A stretch of 64,000 bases of DNA, taken from positions 62,001-126,000 of the forward strand of contig NZ_CP031320.1 in assembly GCF_003355155.1 (NCBI RefSeq). The letters run 5' to 3'. The notes under the pieces are model-generated. The model did no database searches. It was not told the DNA's origin and saw only the letters and a program-made list of their open reading frames with translations. Of the stretch, positions 15,912 through 23,912 are shown piece after piece. The DNA comes from Streptomyces armeniacus (lineage in GTDB: Bacteria > Actinomycetota > Actinomycetes > Streptomycetales > Streptomycetaceae). The translations under genes and the position numbers were made by a program. Every line of letters starts with the position of its first letter. The stretch's first letter is position 1.

Positions 15912-16568
15912 ATGGAACTCACCAAGAAGGGCCACGCGTGCGTGCGCCTGACCAAGGGCGACCGCACGCTGGTGATCGACCCCGGCGGCTTCAGCGAGCC
16001 GGACGCGGCGATCGGCGCCGACGCGATCCTGGTCACCCACGAGCACCCGGACCACTTCGACGAGAGCCGGCTGCGCGCCGCCATGGAGGCGAATCCGGCG
16101 GCCGCGATCTGGACGCTGGGCAGCGTCTCGGGCCAGATCTCGGCGGCGTTCCCGGGCCGCGTGCACACGGTGGGGCACGGCGACACGTTCTCCGCGGCGG
16201 GCTTCGACGTGGAGGTGCACGGCGAGCTGCACGCGGTGATCCACCCGGACATTCCGCGCATCACGAACGTCGGTTACGTGGTGGACGGTTCCGTCTTCCA
16301 CCCCGGCGACGCCCTGACCGTGCCCGACCGCCCCGTGGACACGCTGTTGCTGCCGGTGCACGCGCCCTGGAGCAAGGTCGCCGAGGTCATCGACTATCTG
16401 CGCGAGGTACGGCCGCGGCAGGCCTACGACGTCCACGACGGCCTGCTCGGCGAGCTCGGGCACACGGTCTACGGGCGGATGCTCGGCCCCGGCGGTCCGG
16501 GCGTGGGCGGCGCCGAGCACACCCGGCTGACACCGGGCACCAGCGTGCCTGTCAGTGCCGGGCGGTAG
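15912..16568 (+). CDS. MBL-fold metal-dependent hydrolase (UlaG/UPF0173-like)
   Basis: A 218-residue metallo-beta-lactamase-fold protein. The metal motif is THEHPDHFDES, followed by the conserved HPGDAL and LLPVHAPWSK segments and a late H in YDVHDGLL. The overall pattern is of the short UlaG-like group, whose members hydrolyse phosphodiester or lactone substrates; the true substrate is unknown. I prefer the ATG at 15912 (MELTKKGHACVRL) because it starts the first beta strand; the ATG nine bases upstream is equally possible. A TAGCAC hexamer directly upstream suggests a leaderless start. Confidence 0.85.
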   Translation: MELTKKGHACVRLTKGDRTLVIDPGGFSEPDAAIGADAILVTHEHPDHFDESRLRAAMEANPAAAIWTLGSVSGQISAAFPGRVHTVGHGDTFSAAGFDVEVHGELHAVIHPDIPRITNVGYVVDGSVFHPGDALTVPDRPVDTLLLPVHAPWSKVAEVIDYLREVRPRQAYDVHDGLLGELGHTVYGRMLGPGGPGVGGAEHTRLTPGTSVPVSAGR

Positions 16569-16578
16569 GTTTCCCCGT

Positions 16579-17358
16579 ATGCGAATCGCGACCTGGAACG
16601 TCAACTCGATAACAGCCAGGCTTCCCAGGCTGCTGGCCTGGCTCGAATCCTCGGGCACGGACGTGGTGTGCCTGCAGGAGCTGAAGTGTTCCGCGGAGGC
16701 CTTCCCCGCCGAGCAGCTGCGCGAGCTGGGGTACGAAGCGGTGGTGAACGCCTCCGGGAGGTGGAACGGCGTCGCGGTGCTGTCCCGCGTCGGCCTGGCC
16801 GACCCCGTGGTGGGGCTGCCGGGCGGGCCGCCGTTCGACGGCGGGCAGGAGGCCCGCGCGGCGGCGGCCACCTGCGGCGGCGTCCGGGTCTGGTCGGTGT
16901 ACGTGCCGAACGGGCGCGAGGTCGGCCACCCGCACTTCGCGTACAAGCTGGAGTGGCTCGCGGCGCTGCGCAAGGCCGCCGAGCCGGATGCGGCGGGGGA
17001 GCTGCCCTTCGCGGTGCTCGGCGACTTCAACGTCGCGCCGACGGACGACGACGTGTGGGACATCTCGCGCTTTGACGGCGCCACGCACGTCACCGACGCG
17101 GAGCGCGCCGCGCTGGCAGCGCTCCGCGACGCGGGGCTGGCGGACGTGATGCCGAGACCGCTGAAGTACGACCACCCCTTCACGTACTGGGACTACCGCG
17201 AGCTGGGCTTCCCCAAGAACCGGGGCATGCGCATCGACCTCGTGTGCGGCAACGCGCCGTTCCAGTCCGCCGTGCAGGACGCGTACGTGGACCGGGAGGA
17301 GCGCAAGGGCAAGGGCGCCTCCGACCACGCGCCGGTCGTGGTGGACCTGGAGCCGTAA
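16579..17358 (+). CDS. xth: Exodeoxyribonuclease III
   Basis: A 259-residue member of the exonuclease/endonuclease/phosphatase superfamily that acts in base-excision repair as an AP endonuclease and 3'-5' exonuclease. The diagnostic motifs are in order: MRIATWNVNSITAR, the metal-binding glutamate in LQELKC, the WNGVAVLSR strand, GDFNVAPTDDDVWD, RIDLV and the terminal SDHAPVVVDL with the catalytic Asp-His. The length is normal. TAGGTT eight bases upstream of the ATG and the lack of a ribosome binding site suggest leaderless translation. Confidence 0.93.
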   Translation: MRIATWNVNSITARLPRLLAWLESSGTDVVCLQELKCSAEAFPAEQLRELGYEAVVNASGRWNGVAVLSRVGLADPVVGLPGGPPFDGGQEARAAAATCGGVRVWSVYVPNGREVGHPHFAYKLEWLAALRKAAEPDAAGELPFAVLGDFNVAPTDDDVWDISRFDGATHVTDAERAALAALRDAGLADVMPRPLKYDHPFTYWDYRELGFPKNRGMRIDLVCGNAPFQSAVQDAYVDREERKGKGASDHAPVVVDLEP

Positions 17359-17400
17359 GGGCCCCGGCGGGGACGGCCGGGCGTACGGGCGCGCGGCCCG

Positions 17401-19245
17401 TCATGGCACGAGCGCGCGCAGGTCGACCGACTCGCCCAGCGCCCGCAGCCCCGCGTCGCCCGGGTGCAGATGGTCGCCGCTGTCGTAGTCCGCGCGCATC
17501 CGTTCGGGCCGCGCCGGATCGCGCAGCACCCGGTCGAAGTCGAGCACGGCGTCGAAGGCGCCGCCGCTGTGCCGTACGAACGCGTTGACCGCCGTGCGCC
17601 GCGCGTCCACCTCCGGCGTGCAGTCCGGATAGCCGCCGCACGGGGTGATCGTGGCGCCCACCACCCGGAGGCCGCGTTCCCGCGCGCGGTCGGCGATGGC
17701 CCGCATGCCCGCGATCACCTCGTCCGAAGTGGCGCCCCAGCGCACGTCGTTGATGCCCTCGAAGAGGACAAGCGTACGGACCCCGGTCTGCCCGAGTACG
17801 TCCCGTTCCAGCCGGTGCTGCGCGCTGACGCCGCCCGTGTCGGTGCTGATGCCGTCGCCGGGATAGCGGTCGCTGACGATGCGGTTGGCCGAGATGCCGT
17901 GGTTCAGCACGCCGTACGCGGGCACCGCGGGGTCACGCCCGCCGTCCAGCAGACGGCCCGCCAGCACGTCCGGCCAGCGCGCGTTGGCGCCAGGCGTCGA
18001 CTTCACGCCGTCGGTGATCGAGTTGCCGAGCGTCACGACCGACCCCGGGCCGCCGCGTACGTCCACCCCGGTCAGCAGCGGCCACATGTGCAGTGCGCGG
18101 GTGTACGCGGTGCCGTCCGGTTCGCCCGTACGGTCGCCGCTGCCCGCCTCGCTCAGATACGACTGCTGCAGCGCCTCGCTGTGCACCGGAGCCGCCGCCA
18201 CCGGTTCCGGCAGATGGATGCTGACCAGCAGGTTCGTATCCGCGAGCACCTCGAAGCCGACCGGGTCGCTGAACGCCTGCGCGCCCGCCGGCACGGACAC
18301 CCCCGCCCGCCCGCCGAACCGCAGCGGCACCGGCCGCTCCCGCGCCGACGCCCCCTCGCCCTGTACGGCGACCGACGCCGCGCCGATCCGCACCGGTGCG
18401 GACGCGAACGTGTTCTCCAGCCGGACGCGCGCCTGCGGCCCGCCGGCCGAGGTGTGCACCACCAGCCGCATCGTCTGGTCGCGCCACGTCCCGACGCTCG
18501 GATATCCGGCGGTGCTCGCCGACCAGGTGCCCGTCCAGCCCGGCGCGCCCGAGCGCACCGACGCGGCGAAGACGTGCAGATCGCCCTGGGGCCCGGGATC
18601 GGCGGGCAGCGTCACGGACACGATGTCCCGCCCCCGTACGGCCGGCACCGTCACCGCGTACAGCTTCGCTTTCGCGACGTGCTGGCCGCCGTCGCGCTGG
18701 TTGACGTGCGGCAGCGCGACCGCCTTGGTGGCGAGCGGGCCGCCCTGCCAGTCGGGGGCCCGCAGCACGTACGGCGACGAGGAGCCGTCGGCGTAGCGCA
18801 CCAGCCCGCTGCCGCTCACCTCGGTGCCGGGGCCGTCCGGTGACGTGGCCGCCACCAGGAAGGAGACGGCGTCGCCGCGCCCGTTCAGCCGTACGTGCTG
18901 CCCGTCGGCCCGTACGTTGTCCGGCTCGCCCGGCGCCCGGTCCGGCCAGCGCAGCCGCGCCCCGTCGAAGTCCAGGGCGCGGCCGCGTGTCCAGCCGGCG
19001 GCCGACAGGTCCTGTGCGGAGAGGGAGTTGCCGGCGCCGTCGAAGTCGGCCTCGGCCGGGCGGGCGTCGTCGCTCACCGCCCGGTTGTCGAAGAGCCGCT
19101 CCAGCGGGAGCGGCTCGGAGGGGTGCGACGGGGGACGGTCGGCGGCGTACGCGGAGGCCGTGACCGCGGGGCCGGTGAGACAGGTGAGGGAGGTGAGACA
19201 GGTGAGACCGAACGCGGTCAGGGTGCTCCACAGACATCTGCGCAC
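17401..19245 (-). CDS. Secreted SGNH/GDSL esterase with N-terminal carbohydrate-associated domain
   Basis: A 614-residue exported hydrolase. The GTG start has AAAGGG seven bases upstream. The signal peptide (1-35, ending AYA-AD) contains a repeated TCLT-SLTCLT stretch. Residues 45-225 (FDGAGNSLSAQDLSAAG and WPDRAPGEPDNVRADGQ) resemble a module often found in secreted actinomycete glycosidases. The SGNH part runs from about 230, with catalytic S409 in TLGNSITDG, oxyanion GINDVRWG and the Asp-His pair in GDHLHPGD. It probably deacylates a polysaccharide or lipid outside the cell. The frame remains open upstream of the start, but that extension lacks protein-like composition. Confidence 0.87.
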   Translation of the reverse strand: MRRCLWSTLTAFGLTCLTSLTCLTGPAVTASAYAADRPPSHPSEPLPLERLFDNRAVSDDARPAEADFDGAGNSLSAQDLSAAGWTRGRALDFDGARLRWPDRAPGEPDNVRADGQHVRLNGRGDAVSFLVAATSPDGPGTEVSGSGLVRYADGSSSPYVLRAPDWQGGPLATKAVALPHVNQRDGGQHVAKAKLYAVTVPAVRGRDIVSVTLPADPGPQGDLHVFAASVRSGAPGWTGTWSASTAGYPSVGTWRDQTMRLVVHTSAGGPQARVRLENTFASAPVRIGAASVAVQGEGASARERPVPLRFGGRAGVSVPAGAQAFSDPVGFEVLADTNLLVSIHLPEPVAAAPVHSEALQQSYLSEAGSGDRTGEPDGTAYTRALHMWPLLTGVDVRGGPGSVVTLGNSITDGVKSTPGANARWPDVLAGRLLDGGRDPAVPAYGVLNHGISANRIVSDRYPGDGISTDTGGVSAQHRLERDVLGQTGVRTLVLFEGINDVRWGATSDEVIAGMRAIADRARERGLRVVGATITPCGGYPDCTPEVDARRTAVNAFVRHSGGAFDAVLDFDRVLRDPARPERMRADYDSGDHLHPGDAGLRALGESVDLRALVP

Positions 19246-19525
19246 GTGTGTGTGCCCTTTCGCCGGATTCAGCGTGCCGTTGCCGAGCGTTGCGTTGCCG
19301 TACGTGAGCCGTGCCGTGCGTTTAACGCGGTGACGCGTGTGCGGTGCCATGCCGTGCCGTGCCGCGTGCTGTGCCCGCGTGGTGCGGGTGGTGCGCCTGT
19401 GTTGTGCGGTGGGCGTGTGCGGGCTGTGCCGGATGTCATCTCGCGATAACAACACCCCTGGCCGGGCCGTTCTTCCGCAGCGCGCCTGTGGCGTTCGCGG
19501 CACCGTGGATGCCACCCTGACCCGT
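19246..19525. other. Divergent intergenic region with GTGCC-rich low-complexity sequence
   Basis: From about 19270 to 19430 the plus strand is strongly biased to G and T and contains many repeats of GTGCCGTGCC, CGTGCCG and GTGCGG. No gene fits. It separates two divergent genes and must contain their promoters, but I could not pick a convincing -35/-10 pair. Confidence 0.6.
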
Positions 19526-19969
19526 ATGAACATCCCCTTCCTGGACAACTGGCGCAAGAGGCACGGGGAGGAGGACGGCGGCGTCGCCCTCTCGGACGCC
19601 CTCTCCGGCGATCCCGAGGGCGTTGCCCAACTCCTCTCCGAGTGCGAGCTGCTGCGCGACCAGGCGAGGAGGGCGGGAGTGGAACTGGACGACACGGCCG
19701 ACTCGTTGGCCGCCCTCGACCAGCTGCTGCCGCGCTGGCGCGACGACGCCGAAGTGGTGCCGTGGCTCGGCGGCGACGCCGGGCTCTACCTCGGCACCGT
19801 GATCGTGCGTACGGTGCCGGGCTCGGTGTGGGCGCTGTGGCCCGACGGCCAGCCGGTCGTACGGCTGCCGTCAGGGCGCGAGGTGGACGTGCTGGAGGAC
19901 GGCCACTCCTGGGCGGAGACCGGCACTCCGGAACTGTCGCAGACCTACGCGGAGGTCGCCGAGGGCTGA
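19526..19969 (+). CDS. Small conserved actinomycete protein of unknown function (DUF6278-like)
   Basis: A 147-residue soluble acidic protein starting MNIPFLDNWRKRHGE. It has no signal peptide or membrane segment. An alpha-helical first half (ALSGDPEGVAQLLSECELLRDQA) is followed by a beta-rich half (GLYLGTVIVRTVPGSVWALW, then RLPSGREVDVLEDGHSW). The pattern matches a small Streptomyces family that I recall as DUF6278; no function is known. Its last 25 bases overlap the convergent gene on the other strand. Confidence 0.72.
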   Translation: MNIPFLDNWRKRHGEEDGGVALSDALSGDPEGVAQLLSECELLRDQARRAGVELDDTADSLAALDQLLPRWRDDAEVVPWLGGDAGLYLGTVIVRTVPGSVWALWPDGQPVVRLPSGREVDVLEDGHSWAETGTPELSQTYAEVAEG

Positions 19970-20745
19970 GACGGCCCCGTGTCGCCGCCGCGTCGCCGTG
20001 CGCGGCGCGAACCGGTCGCCGCGGGCGCCGGGTTGGTGGCCGTACGGGTGACGTCCGCGATCAGCTCGACCACGTCGGGGCCGTACGCCTGCGAGTTGAC
20101 CACCTTGAGCAGCAGGCAGAAGTCGCCGCCCAGCCCGTACTTGCGGGCCAGCCGCGTCTGGTGCCGGGCGAGGTAGCGGGCCGCGGCCTGGTTGGTGATG
20201 GAGCGCTGGCCGCAGAACAGGAACACCGGGCGGGTGTTCTCGGACTGGCCCGCGGTGAGCCGGGCGAGCAGCACGTACTCGGCGGTGCCGTTCTCCAGCG
20301 CGTAGCGCTCGCCGCCGATGCTGAACGCGCCGCGGTCCGGGCCCGGTTCCATGTCCGTGTTCACCGCGACGCCCGGCAGCAGCGACTGCAGATGGGCGGC
20401 CATACGGCGGTTGGAGACCGGGCCGCCGACGCAGAACTCGGTGCGTTCGCCGAAGCCCTGGTGCGCGGTCTCGTGCGAGATGACGTCGGCGTGCGCGCCG
20501 CAGTCCTTGATCATGGCGGACAGTTCGAGCAGGGCGAAGACGTCGTGCCGGGCCACCGCCCAGTCGCTCGTACCGGCGTCGCGGTTCACGACGAGCACGC
20601 ACTCGGAGTGGTCCGGGAGCCCCAGGAACCGCTGTTTGCGGTGGAGTTTGCGGCGCCACAGGTACGTACGGGCCAGCCAGCCGACGGCGGCCGCGATACC
20701 GGCCCCCACCACGCCGAGCAGGATCTCGCGCAGGTTCTCCGTCAT
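19945..20745 (-). CDS. Membrane-anchored protein of unknown function
   Basis: A 266-residue protein with one N-terminal membrane helix (residues 5-26, LREILLGVVGAGIAAAVGWL) followed by basic residues, then a cytoplasmic alpha/beta-looking domain with ECVLVVNRDAGTSDWAVARHDVFALLELSAMI and PVFLFCGQRSITNQAAARYL segments. The strand-loop pattern recalls a Rossmann-like or SMODS-associated sensor fold, but no signature allows a firm call. The C-terminal 35 residues are basic and low in complexity. It overlaps the convergent DUF6278-like gene by 25 bases. Confidence 0.75.
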   Translation of the reverse strand: MTENLREILLGVVGAGIAAAVGWLARTYLWRRKLHRKQRFLGLPDHSECVLVVNRDAGTSDWAVARHDVFALLELSAMIKDCGAHADVISHETAHQGFGERTEFCVGGPVSNRRMAAHLQSLLPGVAVNTDMEPGPDRGAFSIGGERYALENGTAEYVLLARLTAGQSENTRPVFLFCGQRSITNQAAARYLARHQTRLARKYGLGGDFCLLLKVVNSQAYGPDVVELIADVTRTATNPAPAATGSRRARRRGGDTGPSQPSATSA

Positions 20746-20847
20746 AGGGCGGCAGCGTACATGTCATGAAGGTCCTGTGGTCACCGGATGCTGACGAGTC
20801 CGTCGGTACCGGGCTACGCTGCGCGCCAGCCGATCACTGGAGGTCCG

Positions 20848-22695
20848 ATGCGCCGCCGCCCCGCCCGCGTACTGTCCCTGCTGACCGCACTCGGAGCGGT
20901 CGGCGCACTGACCGCCGCGGCCGGTCCCGGCACCGCACCCGCCACCGGATCCGCCGAACCACCGCCCAAGTCACCCGTCGCCGTGGGCAACGGCGGCGCC
21001 GTCTCCAGTGTCGACCCGGACGCGTCCGCCGCGGGCATCGAGGTACTCCGGCGCGGCGGCAACGCGGTCGACGCCGCCGTCGCCACCGCCGCCGCGCTCG
21101 GCGTCACCGAGCCGTACTCCGCGGGCGTGGGCGGCGGCGGGTACTTCGTCTACTACGACGCGGGCAGCGGCCGCGTCCACACCCTCGACGGCCGGGAACG
21201 CGCCCCGCTCAGCGCCGGCGAGGACCTGTTCCTCGAGGACGGCGAGCCCATCCCGTTCGCGGACGCCGTGACCAGCGGCCTCAGCGTTGGCACCCCCGGC
21301 ACCCCGGCCACCTGGGAGGAAGCGCTGGACGCCTGGGGCAGCACCTCGCTCCGTACGGCGCTGCGGCCCGCCGAGCGGCTGGCGCGCGACGGCTTCACGG
21401 TGGACGAGACGTTCCGCGACCAGACCGCGGCCAACGAGGACCGCTTCCGCGACTTCCCCGCCAGCGCCGAACTCTTCCTCCCCGGCGGCGAACTCCCCGA
21501 GGTCGGCTCCACCCTCCGCAACCCCGACCTGGCCCGCACGTACCAGCGGCTGGGCCGCGAGGGCGCCGACGCGATGTACGAGGGCGAGCTGGCCCGCGAC
21601 GTCGTCCGCACCGTACGCACCCCGCCCGTCGCGCCAGACGCCGAACGCGAGGTGCGGGCGGGCGACCTGCGCATGGCCGACCTGCGCGACTACGGAGTGC
21701 GGGACCAGAAGCCGACCCGGATCGGCTACCGGGGGCTGGACGTGTACGGAATGGCGCCGTCCTCGTCGGGCGGTACGACGGTGGGGGAGGCGCTGAACAT
21801 CCTGGAGCGGTACGAGGGGGGTGACGGCGCCCGCGCCGACGCCGGTGCCGGTGGCTCCGCCGGTGAACGCGAGCGGTTGCACCGCTACATCGAGGCGAGC
21901 CGTATCGCGTTCGCCGACCGAGGCCGCTGGGTCGGCGACCCGGAGCACGCGGACGTGCCCACGCGCGGGCTGCTGTCGCAGCGGTACGCCGACTCCCGCG
22001 GCTGCCTGATCCAGGACGACAAGGCCCTCACCAGCCCGCTCGCCCCCGGCGACCCGCGGCACCCCGAGGACTGCGGGGACGGCGGCAAGGCGGCGCCGCT
22101 GACGTACGAGGGCGAGAGCACGACGCATCTGACGACCGCCGACAAGTGGGGCAATGTCGTCTCGTACACCCTCACCATCGAGCAGACCGGCGGCAGCGGC
22201 ATCACCGTGCCCGACCGCGGCTTCCTGCTGAACAACGAGCTGACCGACTTCTCGTTCGCGCCCGCCGACCCCGACGTCCCCGACCCGAACCTGCCGGGCC
22301 CCGGGAAGCGCCCGCGCTCGTCGATGTCGCCGACGATCGCGCTGGAGAACGGCGAACCGGCGTTCGCGCTGGGCTCACCGGGCGGCTCCACGATCATCAC
22401 GACCGTGCTGCAGACGGTGCTCAACCACGTCGACCGGGGCATGCCGCTGCACGAGGCGATCGCCGCGCCGCGGGCCAGCCAGCGCAACACCGAGCAGACC
22501 GAGCTCGAACCGGGCCTGTGGGACAGCCCCGTACGCGCCGAGCTGGAGGCACTGGGCCACAGCTTCAAGGCGAACCCGGAGATCGGCGCGGCGACGGGTG
22601 TGCAGCGGCTCGACGACGGGCGGTGGCTGGCCGCCGCGGAGAAGACCCGCCGCGGCGGCGGATCGGCCCGCGTCCTCGACCCCTCGGACAGCTGA
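20848..22695 (+). CDS. ggt: Secreted gamma-glutamyltransferase
   Basis: A 615-residue GGT precursor. GGAGG precedes the ATG at 20848, and an arginine-rich n-region and hydrophobic helix (about 1-25) form the signal peptide. The heavy-subunit hallmarks are GGNAVDAAVATAAALGVTEP and GVGGGGYFVY. The autocatalytic cleavage site is EST/TH with nucleophile T425 starting the light subunit, and RSSMSPTI and GSPGGSTIITTV form the oxyanion and substrate site. It hydrolyses or transfers the gamma-glutamyl group of glutathione-like or poly-glutamyl compounds outside the cell. A second, cytoplasmic GGT-like gene lies 8 kb downstream. Confidence 0.92.
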   Translation: MRRRPARVLSLLTALGAVGALTAAAGPGTAPATGSAEPPPKSPVAVGNGGAVSSVDPDASAAGIEVLRRGGNAVDAAVATAAALGVTEPYSAGVGGGGYFVYYDAGSGRVHTLDGRERAPLSAGEDLFLEDGEPIPFADAVTSGLSVGTPGTPATWEEALDAWGSTSLRTALRPAERLARDGFTVDETFRDQTAANEDRFRDFPASAELFLPGGELPEVGSTLRNPDLARTYQRLGREGADAMYEGELARDVVRTVRTPPVAPDAEREVRAGDLRMADLRDYGVRDQKPTRIGYRGLDVYGMAPSSSGGTTVGEALNILERYEGGDGARADAGAGGSAGERERLHRYIEASRIAFADRGRWVGDPEHADVPTRGLLSQRYADSRGCLIQDDKALTSPLAPGDPRHPEDCGDGGKAAPLTYEGESTTHLTTADKWGNVVSYTLTIEQTGGSGITVPDRGFLLNNELTDFSFAPADPDVPDPNLPGPGKRPRSSMSPTIALENGEPAFALGSPGGSTIITTVLQTVLNHVDRGMPLHEAIAAPRASQRNTEQTELEPGLWDSPVRAELEALGHSFKANPEIGAATGVQRLDDGRWLAAAEKTRRGGGSARVLDPSDS

Positions 22696-22706
22696 CGACC
22701 AAGGCC

Positions 22707-22876
22707 AGCCAAATCAAGCCCTCGGGTACTTGAGGGCGTACCTCAGCCAAATCAAGCCCGTCCGGCGATTGAGGACGGCCCTCGGCCACGAAGCACGCGC
22801 GCTGGGCCAAGCGCCCGGACCCACCACCGGCGGTGGCCGCTCCGGGCCGTCCTCAAACGCCGGACGGGCGGGGTTG
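22707..22876. repeat. Three copies of a dispersed intergenic hairpin repeat
   Basis: The 374-base gap 22696-23069 between GGT and the pyrimidine operon holds no gene. It contains AATCAAGCCCGTCCGGCGAT with GAGGAC following (copy 22745-22776), a shorter diverged copy 38 bases before it (22707-22736), and an inverted copy GTCCTCAAACGCCGGACGGG (22849-22876). Copies 2 and 3 can pair with each other. Related copies occur at 12348 and 38462-38643. The sequence can also fold internally (CAAGCC / GGCGATTG), so termination after GGT is likely. Confidence 0.85.
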
Positions 22877-22995
22877 TGGGCGGTTCGGGCCGGAGAGAAA
22901 GCGCTGCTCCGTACGCCGTACGGAGCACGATCGATCCCGCGACCTGGCGCCGATGCTCTTGCCACAGTCCTGGGCGGGATTTACCGTCGCATCCT

Positions 22996-23035
22996 TACGC
23001 GGGACTACGCGGATCTTCGCGGATCTACGCGGGTC
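22996..23035. repeat. Four 10-bp tandem repeats upstream of the pyrimidine operon
   Basis: TACGCGGGAC, TACGCGGATC, TTCGCGGATC and TACGCGGGTC follow one another without gaps, ending 34 bases before the start of the beta-ureidopropionase gene. A 10-bp period puts all four on nearly the same face of the helix, as expected for cooperative binding of a regulator. Confidence 0.85.
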
Positions 23036-23069
23036 AAACCCGGCTGACGCCCGTACAAAGGAGCTGCTC

Positions 23070-23912
23070 ATGCCCGATGTTCTGCGCGCCGCACTGGTGC
23101 AGGCGACCTGGACCGGCGACACCGAGTCGATGATCGAGAAGCATGAGAAGCACGCGCGCGAGGCGGCCCGCCAGGGCGCGCGGATCATCGGCTTCCAGGA
23201 GGTGTTCAACGCGCCCTACTTCTGCCAGGTCCAGGACGCCGAGCACTACAAATGGGCGGAACCCGTGCCCGACGGGCCGACCGTGCAGCGGATGCGGGAG
23301 CTGGCCCGGGAGACCGGGATGGTCGTCGTCGTGCCGGTCTTCGAGGTCGAGCAGTCCGGCTTCTACTACAACACCGCCGCCGTCATCGACGCCGACGGCA
23401 CCGTCCTCGGCAGCTACCGCAAGCACCACATCCCGCAGCTGAAGGGCTTCTGGGAGAAGTTCTACTTCAAGCCGGGGAACCTCGGCTGGCCCGTGTTCGA
23501 CACCGCCGTCGGCAAGGTCGGCGTGTACATCTGCTACGACCGCCACTTCCCGGAGGGCTGGCGCGCCCTCGGGCTGGCCGGCGCGCAGCTCGTCTACAAC
23601 CCGTCGGCGACATCGCGCGGCCTGTCCTCGTACCTGTGGCAGCTGGAGCAGCCCGCCGCGGCCGTCGCCAACGAGTACTACATCGCTGCCATCAACCGGG
23701 TCGGCGTCGAGGAGTACGGCGAGAACGACTTCTACGGCACCAGCTACTTCGTCGACCCGCGCGGCCAGCTCGTCGGCGACGCCGCCAGCGACAAGGAGGA
23801 GGAGCTGGTGGTCCGCGACCTCGACATGTCGCTGATCGAGGAGGTGCGCCAGCAGTGGGCGTTCTACCGGGACCGGCGGCCCGACGCGTACGACGGGCTG
23901 GTGCAGCCGTGA
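23070..23912 (+). CDS. Beta-ureidopropionase (N-carbamoyl-beta-alanine amidohydrolase), nitrilase superfamily
   Basis: A 280-residue carbon-nitrogen hydrolase. The catalytic triad is E44 (GFQEVF), K118 (YRKHHIP) and C155 (YICYDRHFPEG). The FWEKFYFKPG and TSRGLSSYLWQLEQPAAAVAN segments are those of beta-ureidopropionases and N-carbamoyl amino acid amidohydrolases. It converts N-carbamoyl-beta-alanine to beta-alanine, CO2 and ammonia, the last step of reductive pyrimidine breakdown. AAGGAG six bases upstream supports the ATG at 23070. Its stop overlaps the next start (GTGA), so it is the first gene of the operon. Confidence 0.92.
   Translation: MPDVLRAALVQATWTGDTESMIEKHEKHAREAARQGARIIGFQEVFNAPYFCQVQDAEHYKWAEPVPDGPTVQRMRELARETGMVVVVPVFEVEQSGFYYNTAAVIDADGTVLGSYRKHHIPQLKGFWEKFYFKPGNLGWPVFDTAVGKVGVYICYDRHFPEGWRALGLAGAQLVYNPSATSRGLSSYLWQLEQPAAAVANEYYIAAINRVGVEEYGENDFYGTSYFVDPRGQLVGDAASDKEEELVVRDLDMSLIEEVRQQWAFYRDRRPDAYDGLVQP

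Noticed and set aside
19246..19695. Upstream extension of the SGNH esterase reading frame
   Set aside because: The extension precedes a clear signal peptide with its own ribosome binding site and has a composition unlike a protein.
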